In this document: positions 1-9,214 of the stretch, piece after piece
Numbering within the stretch: the stretch's first letter is position 1
Layout: each line of letters begins with the position of its first letter
From: an uncultured Bacteroidota bacterium
GTDB lineage: Bacteria; Bacteroidota; Bacteroidia; Chitinophagales; Chitinophagaceae
Assembly: GCA_946479055.1 (NCBI GenBank)
Contig: CAMLEX010000053.1
Location: 1-12,724 of the forward strand
Length of the DNA: 12,724 bases
Direction: 5' to 3'
Program-made: the position numbers and the translations under genes
Notes under the pieces: generated by a model
What the model was told of the DNA's origin: nothing
Seen by the model: only the letters and a program-made list of their open reading frames with translations
The model's database searches: none

Positions 1-1517
1 CCGGTGATAATCATCTCGCTATGCTTTATTACCAGTTTGGCCGTTACCTGATGATCGCCGGTTCAAGACCAGGTTCACGTCCCACCAATCTTCAAGGGAT
101 ATGGAATGATCATGTACAGCCGCCATGGGGTAGTAACTATACAACCAATATCAATACGGAAATGAATTACTGGCTGGCGGAGAATACCAATCTTTCCGAA
201 TGTCATCAGCCATTATTTGATTTTATGAAAGAGCTGGCTGTGAATGGTGCAGTAACTGCAAAAACAAATTATAATATCAATGATGGTTGGGTAACGCATC
301 ACAATTCTGATCTGTGGGCAAAAACATCACCGCCCGGCGGGCAGGGCTGGTATGACCCGAAAGCCATGCCACGCTGGAGTTGCTGGCCAATGGCTGCAGG
401 CTGGTTCAGTACGCATTTGTGGGAACATTATTTATTTACAGGGGATCAAAAGTTTTTAAAAGAAGAAGGATATCCTTTAATGAAAGGAGCAGCACAATTT
501 CTTCTGCATTGGTTGATTGAAGATCCGCAAACAGGTTATCTCGTAACCAATCCTTCTACATCGCCTGAAAACACGATCAAGATAAAAGGAAAGGAATACC
601 AATTGAGCATGGCATCTACGATGGATATGTCTATCATCCGTGAGTTGTTTACAGCCGTTATTAAATCAGCGGATATTTTAAAAACCGATACTGACTTTAA
701 AAATAAATTGGTAAAGGCAAAAGAAAGATTATATCCGTATCATATAGGGCAGTATGGACAATTGCAGGAATGGTTTTCTGATTGGGATGACCCGAATGAT
801 AAACATCGCCATCTATCACATTTATTTGGCTTGTATCCAGGGAGCCAGGTAACAGTAAAAACAACACCCGAACTGGCGGCAGCAGCCAAACAATCATTGA
901 TCCATCGGGGTGATGTAAGTACAGGATGGTCCATGGCCTGGAAAATAAACTGGTGGGCGAGACTAAAAGATGGGGATCATGCATATAAAATTTTAAGCGC
1001 CGCATTCGCTTATATTCATCCAACGGAAATAAGGGAAACAATGGGTGGAGGCGGTACCTATCCGAATTTATTTGATGCACATCCGCCCTTCCAGATAGAT
1101 GGAAACTTTGGCGCTACAGCCGGTATAACAGAGATGTTCCTGCAAAGTCATGAAGGTGAACTTTCTCTTTTGCCTGCATTACCTGCTGCCTGGAAAAAAG
1201 GATCCATAAAAGGAATAAAAGCCCGTGGCAATTTTAAAGTTGATATTAGCTGGGATAATGGAAAATTAAAACAGGCAAAAATAGTTTCAGGCAACGGCGG
1301 CAATTGTCGCTTACACTGCTTGCAACCTGTGAAAGTAGTTGAAGTAAAAACAATTACTGCGTCAGGCGTGAATCCGAATCCCTTGTATACTGTGTATGGT
1401 GAACCGCCGTATAAAAAAAGTGCGGATGCGAAGTTGGTTGAAGTGAATCAGTCAAAAGGATATACTAATGATTTTAAAACAGAGAAAGGTAAAACGTATA
1501 CCATCGTGCCATTGTAA
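1..1517 (+). CDS. GH95 alpha-L-fucosidase / alpha-L-galactosidase, 5' end outside the window
   Basis: An inverting exo-glycosidase of family GH95, expected to remove terminal alpha-1,2-linked L-fucose or L-galactose from oligosaccharides in the periplasm. The frame is open from base 3 ([16 protein letters not shown]), so the ATG at 21 is an internal Met. About 504 residues are present; full-length members are near 780-830, so the N-terminal beta-domain is missing. Numbering from the Met at 21, the (alpha/alpha)6 signatures are clear: NLQGIWN (23-29), NINTEMNYW (43-51) with the two Asn that activate the catalytic water in the Bifidobacterium enzyme AfcA, NPSTSPEN with the likely acid Glu183, [13 protein letters not shown] (262-274), and [11 protein letters not shown] with the likely base Asp360. 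The C-terminal EMFLQSHEG and LLPALP are also typical. It heads a row of glycosidases and is followed after 9 bp by a divergent relative. Family assignment is firm; fucose versus galactose preference is not decided. Confidence 0.95.
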   Translation, partial: GDNHLAMLYYQFGRYLMIAGSRPGSRPTNLQGIWNDHVQPPWGSNYTTNINTEMNYWLAENTNLSECHQPLFDFMKELAVNGAVTAKTNYNINDGWVTHHNSDLWAKTSPPGGQGWYDPKAMPRWSCWPMAAGWFSTHLWEHYLFTGDQKFLKEEGYPLMKGAAQFLLHWLIEDPQTGYLVTNPSTSPENTIKIKGKEYQLSMASTMDMSIIRELFTAVIKSADILKTDTDFKNKLVKAKERLYPYHIGQYGQLQEWFSDWDDPNDKHRHLSHLFGLYPGSQVTVKTTPELAAAAKQSLIHRGDVSTGWSMAWKINWWARLKDGDHAYKILSAAFAYIHPTEIRETMGGGGTYPNLFDAHPPFQIDGNFGATAGITEMFLQSHEGELSLLPALPAAWKKGSIKGIKARGNFKVDISWDNGKLKQAKIVSGNGGNCRLHCLQPVKVVEVKTITASGVNPNPLYTVYGEPPYKKSADAKLVEVNQSKGYTNDFKTEKGKTYTIVPL

Positions 1518-1526
1518 CTTGCCATA

Positions 1527-3818
1527 ATGAAATTGTTCACAGTCTATATTTTTTTAGTTGCCGGTTCATTTGCTTTTTTGCAGGCAGGTGCACAGGAAAT
1601 TTATGCCGGGCAGTACAAGGCTATACTTACATCAGCACCGAAAAATGTTCCTACACCAAAGACACCGGATGGTGCTCTTGCCGGCAATGGAGATATAGGT
1701 CTTACTTTAGGTGGCACTCCTGACAGGTTGCAATTCTATTTTGGCAAAAATGATTTCTGGAGAGCTTATCCTGTATATCCTGGCGGCGGCATTGCATTAC
1801 CGGGAGGGTTGAGTGTTTCTATAGACGATTTGAAAGGCGCTTCTTATTATGCAGAACAGGTAATGGATAAAGCTGCCATTAAAGGAAAATTTGCTAAGAA
1901 TGATTTACAGGTCACACTGAATGCCTGGGTTGCTGCAACCAGCAATGCCGTCGTTGTTGAGTTTACCGCTAACCGATCCTGTGAAATAAATTTAAAGTTA
2001 TGGTCTCCGCAAGGAAATACATCGGTCAATGATTCCGGTTTTACAAATGGTATTTATTGGGTTACCCGTTCTTTTGAAAATACTCTTTTATTAGAATGGC
2101 CCTGTCATGTTGCTATTGCAATGAAGCTTGTTGGCGGGAATAGTTTAGCCAATCAATCACTTAAACTTTTTCCAGGTAAAAAATTAACCATTGCCCTGGC
2201 AATGTTTACCAGCTTTGATAAAAAAGCCTGGAAAGAAAATACGATTAATGAAGCACGATTATTAACAGATAAATCTATTGAACAAATTCGCAGGGCGCAT
2301 GAAAACTGGTGGAAACAATTCTGGTCCCGTTCAAGTATACAGATCGGCGACCCTTACCTGGAAAAATACTATTACGCTTCACAATATCTTTTTGCTTCCA
2401 CTACAAGAGCTAATAAGTTTGCTCCCGGTATCTGGGGCTCATTCATTACACAGGACTCAACTGCATGGGGTGGTGACTATCATTTAAATTATAATTACCA
2501 GGCGCCCTATTGGGCAGCTTATTCATCCAACTATATTGACCTGGTAGATAATTTTGATCAGCCGTTGCTTGACTATATAGAAAAAGGGAAGGTACATGCT
2601 AAGACCCTGCTTAATACTAAAGGTATTTATTACCCTGTAGGCATTGGTCCCAATGGTTTGGTCACCACCCGCTGGCCACTCACTCCTGACGAAATGGAAA
2701 AACGATATGCAACCCGTGAAAATACGATTGATAGCGGCTATAAATTTTTAGGGCAAAAAATAAATGCGGTCTTCAGTGTTGGCAATATGCTGATGCGGTT
2801 TTACAGTACCTATGATGAAAACTATATTAGTAAAGTTTATCCTTATATATTGGAATGTGCCAACTTCTGGGAGGATTACCTGAAGTATGAGGAGGGTCGT
2901 TATGTTATTTATATGGATCATTTTCATGAAGTAATGCCCAACCAACGCAATAAAGGAATATGGAGAGATAAATTGGGAGATTTTAATTCAACGCTTTCTT
3001 TGGGCCTGGTTAAAATGTTGTTTAAGGGAATCATTGATGCAAGTAGTTTTCTTAAAGTTGATGCAAACAGGGTTAATAGATGGCGGAGTATTCTAACACA
3101 TTTCAGCAAGTTCCCGGTAGGGGAAGTGGATGGCCGGCTTAGTTTAAAAAGCATGGAACTTGGCCCGCAGAATAAAGAAGTCCGGCCTTCAGGATTGAAC
3201 CGTGTTGCTATACATGGGCTCATACTTCCTGGTGGAGTGGCCGGCCCTAAAACCGATCCTGCCTTCAATACTATTTTATTGAATGACGTACGACATTGGA
3301 AAAACCGCATGCAAAATTCTGGTGAATGGGGAAATACATTAGGTAATGGAATTGAAACAAGTTTTCCCGGCGCTGTCAGGGTAGGATATAATGCTGATTC
3401 TATTCTTCAATACCTGAAAGACAGGCTTGCCATTGACCCGCTTCCAAATCTTTACATCGTACAGTCGGGCGGGGGCATTGAAACACTGGCTGCAGTACCG
3501 CTCACCATCAATGAAATGCTTTTACAAAGTTATGAAGGTGTTGTCCGCATTTTCCCCAACTGGAATCATGGCAAAGATTCAAGCTTTAATAATTTAAGAG
3601 CTTATGGCGCATTTGTTATCAGCAGCAGCTTAAAAAAAGGTAAGATCAGCTATGTGAAATTGGTAAGTGAAAAAGGAAGGCCATGCGTAATGGAAAATCC
3701 CTGGCCCGGAAAAAAAGTACAGTTGATAAGAAATAATAAGAAAGCTGAAATACTGGAAGGCGACAGTTTTAGTTTTCAGACAAAAGAAAATGAGGTTATA
3801 CGACTATCCGGTATATAA
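1527..3818 (+). CDS. Divergent GH95-like (alpha/alpha)6 secreted protein (DUF5703-like N-terminus)
   Basis: A 763-residue exported protein that I read as a remote GH95 relative; no activity can be named. A signal peptide covers residues 1 to about 22 (cleavage after AGA, before QEI). The N-terminal domain has GALAGNGDIGLTLGG (49-63) and FYFGKNDFW (70-78), like the beta-domain of GH95 and, from memory, the Pfam DUF5703_N family. Several patches align with the upstream GH95: LNYNYQAPYW (320-329) with its NINTEMNYW, keeping the Asn pair N321/N323; FHEVMP with candidate acid Glu468; IHGLILPGG (562-570) with HLFGLYPG; and INEMLLQSYEG (661-671) with [11 protein letters not shown]. Between residues 641 and 664 the two proteins align without gaps, and the GH95 base Asp falls on Glu652, while the DGNFG motif is lost. 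It starts 9 bp after the GH95 stop, so it is almost certainly co-transcribed. It could hydrolyse a different alpha-linked sugar or be a non-catalytic binder. Confidence 0.65.
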   Translation: MKLFTVYIFLVAGSFAFLQAGAQEIYAGQYKAILTSAPKNVPTPKTPDGALAGNGDIGLTLGGTPDRLQFYFGKNDFWRAYPVYPGGGIALPGGLSVSIDDLKGASYYAEQVMDKAAIKGKFAKNDLQVTLNAWVAATSNAVVVEFTANRSCEINLKLWSPQGNTSVNDSGFTNGIYWVTRSFENTLLLEWPCHVAIAMKLVGGNSLANQSLKLFPGKKLTIALAMFTSFDKKAWKENTINEARLLTDKSIEQIRRAHENWWKQFWSRSSIQIGDPYLEKYYYASQYLFASTTRANKFAPGIWGSFITQDSTAWGGDYHLNYNYQAPYWAAYSSNYIDLVDNFDQPLLDYIEKGKVHAKTLLNTKGIYYPVGIGPNGLVTTRWPLTPDEMEKRYATRENTIDSGYKFLGQKINAVFSVGNMLMRFYSTYDENYISKVYPYILECANFWEDYLKYEEGRYVIYMDHFHEVMPNQRNKGIWRDKLGDFNSTLSLGLVKMLFKGIIDASSFLKVDANRVNRWRSILTHFSKFPVGEVDGRLSLKSMELGPQNKEVRPSGLNRVAIHGLILPGGVAGPKTDPAFNTILLNDVRHWKNRMQNSGEWGNTLGNGIETSFPGAVRVGYNADSILQYLKDRLAIDPLPNLYIVQSGGGIETLAAVPLTINEMLLQSYEGVVRIFPNWNHGKDSSFNNLRAYGAFVISSSLKKGKISYVKLVSEKGRPCVMENPWPGKKVQLIRNNKKAEILEGDSFSFQTKENEVIRLSGI

Positions 3819-3862
3819 GAAGGATATGGATATCATTATAAACAGGAATAATTAAATACGAT

Positions 3863-6010
3863 ATGAAAAATTGGAAATATATAAATTCACTTTTTATTCT
3901 CCTGGTATTTTCTTTTACTATTTATGCGCAGGAATTGACCTGGACTGAAATAGCTGCCGGTGTATGGAAAGGAGTTGTTGGAAAACCTGAAGCCTATGAT
4001 TTGATAAAAGCATCCGGGGCTACACCTAACAAGGAAGCATTAATAAAATTGGGTGCTGTTGCTTTTCCGCTTGCTCAGAATGATATTGCCGGAACGATTA
4101 GCGATGGAAAAACATTGTTGCGTTTCCCTTTGGAAAAAGAAGAGCAACTCTATGGGTTTGGATTGAATTTTCAAACCGTGCATCAAAGGGGAAAGATCCT
4201 GCAATTGCATATGGATCATTATGGCGGTAAGGATAACGGCCGTACACATGCGCCGGTACCGTTTTATGTTTCTTCAAAAGGATATGGTGTGTTCATCAAT
4301 TCCGCCCGATATATAAATGTATATGCAGGCTCTGGTGTCAGAAAAGACAGTAAGAATCCACCGGTAGAAAAAGACCGCAATACGGATAAAACCTGGAGTT
4401 CACGTCCTTATTCCGATGCGGTAGAAATTTTAGTTCCTGCTGCAGGTACTGAAGTATATGTATTCGCAGGACCAACGGCATTGGATGCAGTGCGGAGATT
4501 TAATTTGTTCAACGGCGGTGGTGTATTGCCACCACGATGGGGCTTGGGATTTACACAACGTGTAAAATCATTGTTTACTGCAGAGGAAGTAGAAAAAGAG
4601 GCGAATGATTTTGCCGAAAAAGGATATCCGTTGGATTTTATAGGGTTGGAGCCAGGCTGGCAAAGCAAAGCTTATCCCGGTACATTTGAATGGGATAAAA
4701 AACGTTATCCTGAACCTGCAGCGTTTGTAAAAAAAATGCTTGATAAAAACATCCGCCTGAATTTATGGATCAATCCCTATGTTTCAAAGCAGGCTTCTTT
4801 TTATAAAAACATTACAGCTTATACCGGTTCGCATACGGTATGGGTAGGTGAAGTACCGGATTTCACTATTCCGGAAGCAAGAAAAATTTTCTTCGGGCAA
4901 TTGCAAAAAGACCAGGTCGATATTGGTGTGAGCGGATATAAAATTGATGAAGTAGATGGATACGATCATTACCTGTGGCCGGATGTGGCTGAGTTTCCAT
5001 CAGGATTAAGCGCAGAGCAAATGCGCCAGACTTATGGAGTACTGGCCATGCGGTATAGCGCTGAAATGTATCATCAGCGGAATCAACGTACCTATGGATT
5101 GGTTCGTGCATCCAATGCCGGCGCTGTTTCTTTTCCGTATGTGATTTACAATGATTATTATAATCATGAAGATTTTATTACTGCTCTTATCAACAGCGGA
5201 TATGCGGGGGTATTGTGGACACCTGAAGCAAGAGCTTCCAAAACTGCTGAAGAATGGTTGCGTCGTTTTCAAACCGTTATTTTTTCCCCGATGGCGATGA
5301 TCAATGCATGGTCAAGCGGAACAAAACCCTGGTCTTATCCTGAAGTGGCTGATCAAATAAAAGAGCTGGCTTTATTGCGTATGCAGATGATGCCATACTG
5401 GTACACCGAATTTGCAAAGTATCATTTTGAAGGAACGTCACCCTTCAGGGGCATGTCATTAGAAGCAGGATTCAAACAGGAAATAAAGAAAGAAGCGGGC
5501 AGCAGCAACCTTGAAGAAAATCCCTATGCGGAAGCAACAGGCAAAGAGATCAAAGATCAGTATATGGCTGGTGAATATTTATTGGTGGCGCCTGTATTTA
5601 CCGGTCAAACGACAAGAAAAGTTGTTTTGCCAAAAGGTAAATGGTATGATTTCTATACTGGTGCGTATGCAGGAGATGGCGAAGTAATCACCGTGACGCC
5701 GGGACTGAATAAAATTCCGGTGTATGTAAAAGACGGTGCGATCATTCCGATGATGCCGCCATTGTTGCATGCGCCAAAAGCCGGCGAAAAAGTAGATCTT
5801 GAAATAAGACATTATGGTGAAAAAGCCGGGAGATATTTATTGTATGATGATGATGGCGAAACCTTCAATTATGAAAAAGGCGAATACAGCTGGAGGGAAA
5901 TAAAAGCGGAAAAAGATAAAAAAGGAAAATGGAAAGGAACATTATCGGCGCCTGAAAAAGGAAAGCCAAATACAATAGGTAAAGTAACCTGGAAATTCAT
6001 GACACCTTAG
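3863..6010 (+). CDS. GH31 alpha-glycosidase (alpha-xylosidase or alpha-glucosidase type)
   Basis: A 715-residue retaining alpha-glycosidase, exported by a signal peptide (about residues 1-22, ending YAQ). The order is an N-terminal beta-sandwich (about 25-220, including LYGFGLNFQ and PVPFYVSSKGYGVFIN), a (beta/alpha)8 barrel (about 225-525), then a C-terminal beta region with the typical GEYLLVAPVFTGQ and LPKGKWYDFYTG. The barrel holds LPPRWGLGFTQ, the nucleophile motif SGYKIDEVDGYD with likely nucleophile Asp362, and RASNAG followed by VIYNDYYNHEDF with likely acid/base Asp431. Both key segments differ from the common GH31 forms (WxDxxEP and WxGD), so specificity should not be copied from well-known xylosidases. 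The substrate could be alpha-xylose, glucose, galactose or a related sugar. It starts 44 bp after the preceding gene and 22 bp before the lyase gene, consistent with an operon. The family is secure, the substrate is not. Confidence 0.9.
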   Translation: MKNWKYINSLFILLVFSFTIYAQELTWTEIAAGVWKGVVGKPEAYDLIKASGATPNKEALIKLGAVAFPLAQNDIAGTISDGKTLLRFPLEKEEQLYGFGLNFQTVHQRGKILQLHMDHYGGKDNGRTHAPVPFYVSSKGYGVFINSARYINVYAGSGVRKDSKNPPVEKDRNTDKTWSSRPYSDAVEILVPAAGTEVYVFAGPTALDAVRRFNLFNGGGVLPPRWGLGFTQRVKSLFTAEEVEKEANDFAEKGYPLDFIGLEPGWQSKAYPGTFEWDKKRYPEPAAFVKKMLDKNIRLNLWINPYVSKQASFYKNITAYTGSHTVWVGEVPDFTIPEARKIFFGQLQKDQVDIGVSGYKIDEVDGYDHYLWPDVAEFPSGLSAEQMRQTYGVLAMRYSAEMYHQRNQRTYGLVRASNAGAVSFPYVIYNDYYNHEDFITALINSGYAGVLWTPEARASKTAEEWLRRFQTVIFSPMAMINAWSSGTKPWSYPEVADQIKELALLRMQMMPYWYTEFAKYHFEGTSPFRGMSLEAGFKQEIKKEAGSSNLEENPYAEATGKEIKDQYMAGEYLLVAPVFTGQTTRKVVLPKGKWYDFYTGAYAGDGEVITVTPGLNKIPVYVKDGAIIPMMPPLLHAPKAGEKVDLEIRHYGEKAGRYLLYDDDGETFNYEKGEYSWREIKAEKDKKGKWKGTLSAPEKGKPNTIGKVTWKFMTP

Positions 6011-6032
6011 TCTGGGGAATAATTGTAACCGT

Positions 6033-7211
6033 ATGAAAGGTTTAATTGCGTTTATATGTTTGTTGATCATCTCTTGCTCTTCACAACGGATGAGTAGTGG
6101 AAGCATTTTATCTTTCAATGAAGAAGTGAAAGAAATTCTTGGTAGGCAAATATTGGATAAAGCGGCATGGGCCTTGCAGCAGCAACCCGTTACCGTTACT
6201 GCGCAAACATCGCCCCGCAGTGCAGGCGGCAAGCATGATTTTTTTTCTGAAGGAGACTACTGGTGGCCGAATCCTTTAAGCGTTGATAGTCCTTATATAC
6301 AGAAAGATGGCATGACCAATCCGGACAATTTTGTTGCCCATCGTCATGCGATGATACGGCTCAGCCAGGTTATTGGCGCCTTAGCTTCCGCTTATAAATT
6401 AACCGGTAATGAAAGATATGTGCAGCATGCTTTGAAGCATTGCATGGCATGGTTTGTTGATAAAGAAACCATAATGAATCCAAACCTTTTGTATGCGCAA
6501 GCAATTAAAGGTCGTTTTACCGGCAGGGGTATTGGAGTCATTGATACCATTCATTTTATAGAAGTAGTACAAGGATTGTTAGCGATGAAAGACGCAAAAG
6601 AAATAGATAAAAATACCCTGGATGCAATAAAGAATTGGTTTGAACAATATTTACAGTGGTTAACCACACACCAATATGGGAAGGATGAAATGAATGCGGA
6701 AAATAATCACGGTACCTGTTGGGTAATGCAGGTGGCAGCGTTTGCGAAGTTCACGGGCAATGAACAATTGATGAAATTTTGCAGTGACAGGTATAAAAAT
6801 ATTTTGTTGCCAAACCAGATGGCTGTTGACGGCAGTTTTCCAAGAGAGATAAGAAGAACAAAACCCTACGGCTATTCCATTTTCAATTTGGATGCCATGG
6901 CAACTATCTGCCAGGTTCTTTCATCTGAAAAAGACAACTTATGGAATTATCAGACTGCTGATGGAAAATCAATTAAAAAAGGGATTGAATATCTATATCC
7001 TTTTATAGCGGATAAAAAGAAATGGCCACATAAACAGGATGTAATGTATTGGGAGAACTGGCCGGTAGCGCAACCCTTTTTGATATTGGGGGCTGATGCA
7101 TTTAATAATAAAGTATGGTTCAATACCTGGAAAGAATTGGATCATTCGCCAACGGTGGAGGAAGTGATAAGGAATTTGCCGGTGAGGAACCCTGTGATAT
7201 GGATCGAGTAA
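6033..7211 (+). CDS. Alginate-lyase-fold polysaccharide lyase lipoprotein (PF05426; PL5/PL38 type)
   Basis: A 392-residue protein of the alginate lyase (alpha/alpha)-barrel superfamily, expected to cleave a uronic-acid-containing polysaccharide by beta-elimination. The N-terminus has a lipoprotein signal (hydrophobic run then IISC, acylated Cys15), so it should be membrane anchored; the residues after Cys (SSQR) are not acidic. Family marks are GDYWWPNP (74-81) with PYIQKDG (87-93), and AENNHGTCW (222-230). PL5 A1-III uses N191, H192, R239 and Y246; here N225/H226 are followed by R274 and Y281 at nearly the same spacing (48 and 7 residues against 47 and 7), so the catalytic set appears complete. 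The substrate may be alginate, glucuronan or another uronate chain; PL38 members have been tied to both glucuronan and alginate. A GH88 gene in the same locus favours a glucuronate-type backbone. The lyase call is firm, the subfamily tentative. Confidence 0.85.
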   Translation: MKGLIAFICLLIISCSSQRMSSGSILSFNEEVKEILGRQILDKAAWALQQQPVTVTAQTSPRSAGGKHDFFSEGDYWWPNPLSVDSPYIQKDGMTNPDNFVAHRHAMIRLSQVIGALASAYKLTGNERYVQHALKHCMAWFVDKETIMNPNLLYAQAIKGRFTGRGIGVIDTIHFIEVVQGLLAMKDAKEIDKNTLDAIKNWFEQYLQWLTTHQYGKDEMNAENNHGTCWVMQVAAFAKFTGNEQLMKFCSDRYKNILLPNQMAVDGSFPREIRRTKPYGYSIFNLDAMATICQVLSSEKDNLWNYQTADGKSIKKGIEYLYPFIADKKKWPHKQDVMYWENWPVAQPFLILGADAFNNKVWFNTWKELDHSPTVEEVIRNLPVRNPVIWIE

Positions 7212-7215
7212 AAAG

Positions 7216-7289
7216 GAACGCTGATCGTTATGATTAATAAGATTAATTAAGATCTGTGTATATCATAAAGATCATAATAATCTGCGTTC
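7216..7289. repeat. Imperfect palindromic repeat element, 19-bp arms
   Basis: Arms at 7216-7234 and 7271-7289 are inverted copies matching at 16 of 19 positions, separated by 36 bases of AT-rich sequence. The outer ends read gaacgc and gcgttc. The element fills most of the 95-bp gap between the lyase and GH29 genes, beginning 4 bases after the lyase stop. I recall similar gaacgctgat...atcagcgttc palindromes scattered in Bacteroidota genomes, which would make this a REP/MITE-like dispersed element; that is memory, not a search. In RNA it could fold as a hairpin and act as a weak terminator or processing site, but there is no U-tract behind it. Confidence 0.7.
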
Positions 7290-7306
7290 AATATCTAAAA
7301 TAACAA

Positions 7307-9205
7307 ATGAAGAAGTTTTTGTTTTATACGTTGTTTGTTGTTTCCTTTTTTCAATTGTCTGCGCAAACAGCGGGCGACGAAGACAAGGAAATGTTCAATC
7401 ATGCAAAAGCCCGTGATCAGGAAGCGATTGATGAAGCGGTGAATGGTTGGTGGACAGCTTCAATGAAAACACACGAACAACGTATTCAATGGTGGCAGGA
7501 AGCGAAGTTTGGTATGTTCATTCACTGGGGTATTTATTCATTACCTGGTGGCGAATGGAAAGGGAAAAAAGTAGGTGGTTATGCAGAGCACCTGATGCGG
7601 AAAGAAAAAATAACCCGTAAAGAATACCTGGAACTCGCTCATCAGTTTAATCCGGCAAAATTCAATGCTGAAGAATGGATACTGCAAGCGAAGAAGGCGG
7701 GTATGAAATATTTTATTATCACAGCCAAGCATCACGATGGCTTTGCGATATATGATTCAAAAATTTCTGATTTTGATATTATTGATCAAACGCCATTTAA
7801 AAAAGACCCGATGGCTGAATTGGCTTCGGCGGCTAAAAAGCATGGGATCAAATTTGGATTTTATTATTCGCATGCTTTTGATTGGGAACACCCCGATGCA
7901 CCGGGTAATGATTGGGAATACAATAATCCCGGTGGTGACAAATTATTGGGTGGCGCCAACTGGTATGATGCACATCCTGAATGGTTGCCAAAAGCAGTAA
8001 AGTATGTTGATGAAAAAGCAATTCCGCAAATAAAAGAATTGCTTACAAAATATCATCCTGATATATTATGGTTTGATACACCACATAAATTGCCGCTATC
8101 TGAAAACATCCGCATATTAAAAGCGATACGGGAAACAGATCCGGGTGTGGTAGTAAATGGAAGATTAGTAAGAAATACGGCTGCGAATTTTGGAGATTAT
8201 AAAAATACGGCCGATCGTCCTGCGGAGTTTTATCCTGTTACGGGACCCTGGGAAGCTATTCCCACTACCAATGAATCGTATGGATATTCGAAATATGATA
8301 GCAGTCATAAACCGGTTAGTCATTTTATACAATTAGTAGCCAGCGCTGCCTCAAGAGGTGGAAATTTATTAATGAATATCGGCCCGAAAGGCGATGGTGC
8401 TTTTGATGGGAAAGATCTTGCTATATTAAATGGTATCGGAAAATGGATGGAGAAGAATAATGAAAGTATTTATGGTACTACTGCCGGCCCATTGCCTTAT
8501 CATAGCTGGGGCGTATCAACACTAAAAAAGAATAGATTATACCTGCATGTTCTTAACTGGCCCAAAGATGGAAAATTGTATGTCAGTGGTTCTGCCAAAA
8601 TAAGCAATGGGTATTTATTGTCAGATCCTTCCCGAAAAATTTCAATTCAATATTTACCTGGTGGGGATATCCGGTTAGTTGTTCCAAACCGAGCCCCTGA
8701 TACCATCAACACGGTTATTGTTTTTGATTATAAAGGACAAAATTTCCCTGATTCAATACATTTTATAACAAGAAACACCATGAAAGAACGTTTCCTGGCA
8801 TTTGATGCCATTCAAAACGGGAAAGGCTTCAGCTTCGGCGATGGTAAAACCAACCGGTACTATCTTGATGGATGGAAAAAGAAGGACCAAAGTGTAAGCT
8901 GGCAGTTTCGTACGGAAAATTCCTCTCCTTTACGATATAAGGTCATTATAAAATATCTGGCTGAGCAGGAAACCAGCGGTGGTTCTTATGCCGTCATTGT
9001 TGACCGGAATTATTCGGCGAGTTCAGCCGAATTATACAATTCCAAACACGGCGTTTCAACTGATGCAAAAAATGTTATTACGCAGGATTTGGGAAATATA
9101 TCATTAGATAATGGGTCTTATACATTAAAAGTAATACCCGTTACAATAAATAAGGAAGAACTCATGAAGTTGCTGGAAATACAATTAATTCCTTTAGATA
9201 AATAA
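7307..9205 (+). CDS. GH29 alpha-L-fucosidase with extra C-terminal domain
   Basis: A 632-residue retaining alpha-L-fucosidase with an N-terminal signal peptide (residues 1 to about 20, ending LSAQ), so exported. After an acidic N-terminal extension (21-60) comes the GH29 barrel: KFGMFIHWGIYSLPGGEW (67-84), KHHDGFAIYDSK (141-152), FGFYYSHAFDW (183-193), PDILWFDT (251-258) with likely nucleophile Asp257, GPWEAIPTTNESYGY (313-327) containing Glu316, and RGGNLLMNIGPKGDG (350-364). The barrel and its beta-sandwich end near residue 475. Residues about 480-632 are an additional domain rich in beta-strand-like segments that I cannot assign; a carbohydrate-binding role is possible. The nucleophile is followed by Thr where WFDG is usual. 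GH88 starts 9 bp downstream, so the two should be translated from one message. A second, different GH29 begins at 12195. Family confidence is high; linkage preference is unknown. Confidence 0.95.
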   Translation: MKKFLFYTLFVVSFFQLSAQTAGDEDKEMFNHAKARDQEAIDEAVNGWWTASMKTHEQRIQWWQEAKFGMFIHWGIYSLPGGEWKGKKVGGYAEHLMRKEKITRKEYLELAHQFNPAKFNAEEWILQAKKAGMKYFIITAKHHDGFAIYDSKISDFDIIDQTPFKKDPMAELASAAKKHGIKFGFYYSHAFDWEHPDAPGNDWEYNNPGGDKLLGGANWYDAHPEWLPKAVKYVDEKAIPQIKELLTKYHPDILWFDTPHKLPLSENIRILKAIRETDPGVVVNGRLVRNTAANFGDYKNTADRPAEFYPVTGPWEAIPTTNESYGYSKYDSSHKPVSHFIQLVASAASRGGNLLMNIGPKGDGAFDGKDLAILNGIGKWMEKNNESIYGTTAGPLPYHSWGVSTLKKNRLYLHVLNWPKDGKLYVSGSAKISNGYLLSDPSRKISIQYLPGGDIRLVVPNRAPDTINTVIVFDYKGQNFPDSIHFITRNTMKERFLAFDAIQNGKGFSFGDGKTNRYYLDGWKKKDQSVSWQFRTENSSPLRYKVIIKYLAEQETSGGSYAVIVDRNYSASSAELYNSKHGVSTDAKNVITQDLGNISLDNGSYTLKVIPVTINKEELMKLLEIQLIPLDK

Positions 9206-9214
9206 ACCGGAAAA

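Noticed and set aside
697..1080. Reverse-strand open frames such as this one, and others opposite the glycosidase genes
   Set aside because: They lie wholly within well-supported + strand genes, lack recognisable domains and are best explained as shadow frames.
21..1517. The ATG at 21 as the start of the GH95 gene
   Set aside because: The frame is open upstream to the window edge, there is no signal peptide, and the encoded protein begins in the middle of the GH95 catalytic domain.
2278..2487. Small + strand frame inside the GH95-like gene
   Set aside because: It overlaps a conserved part of the GH95-like protein in another frame and has no independent support.
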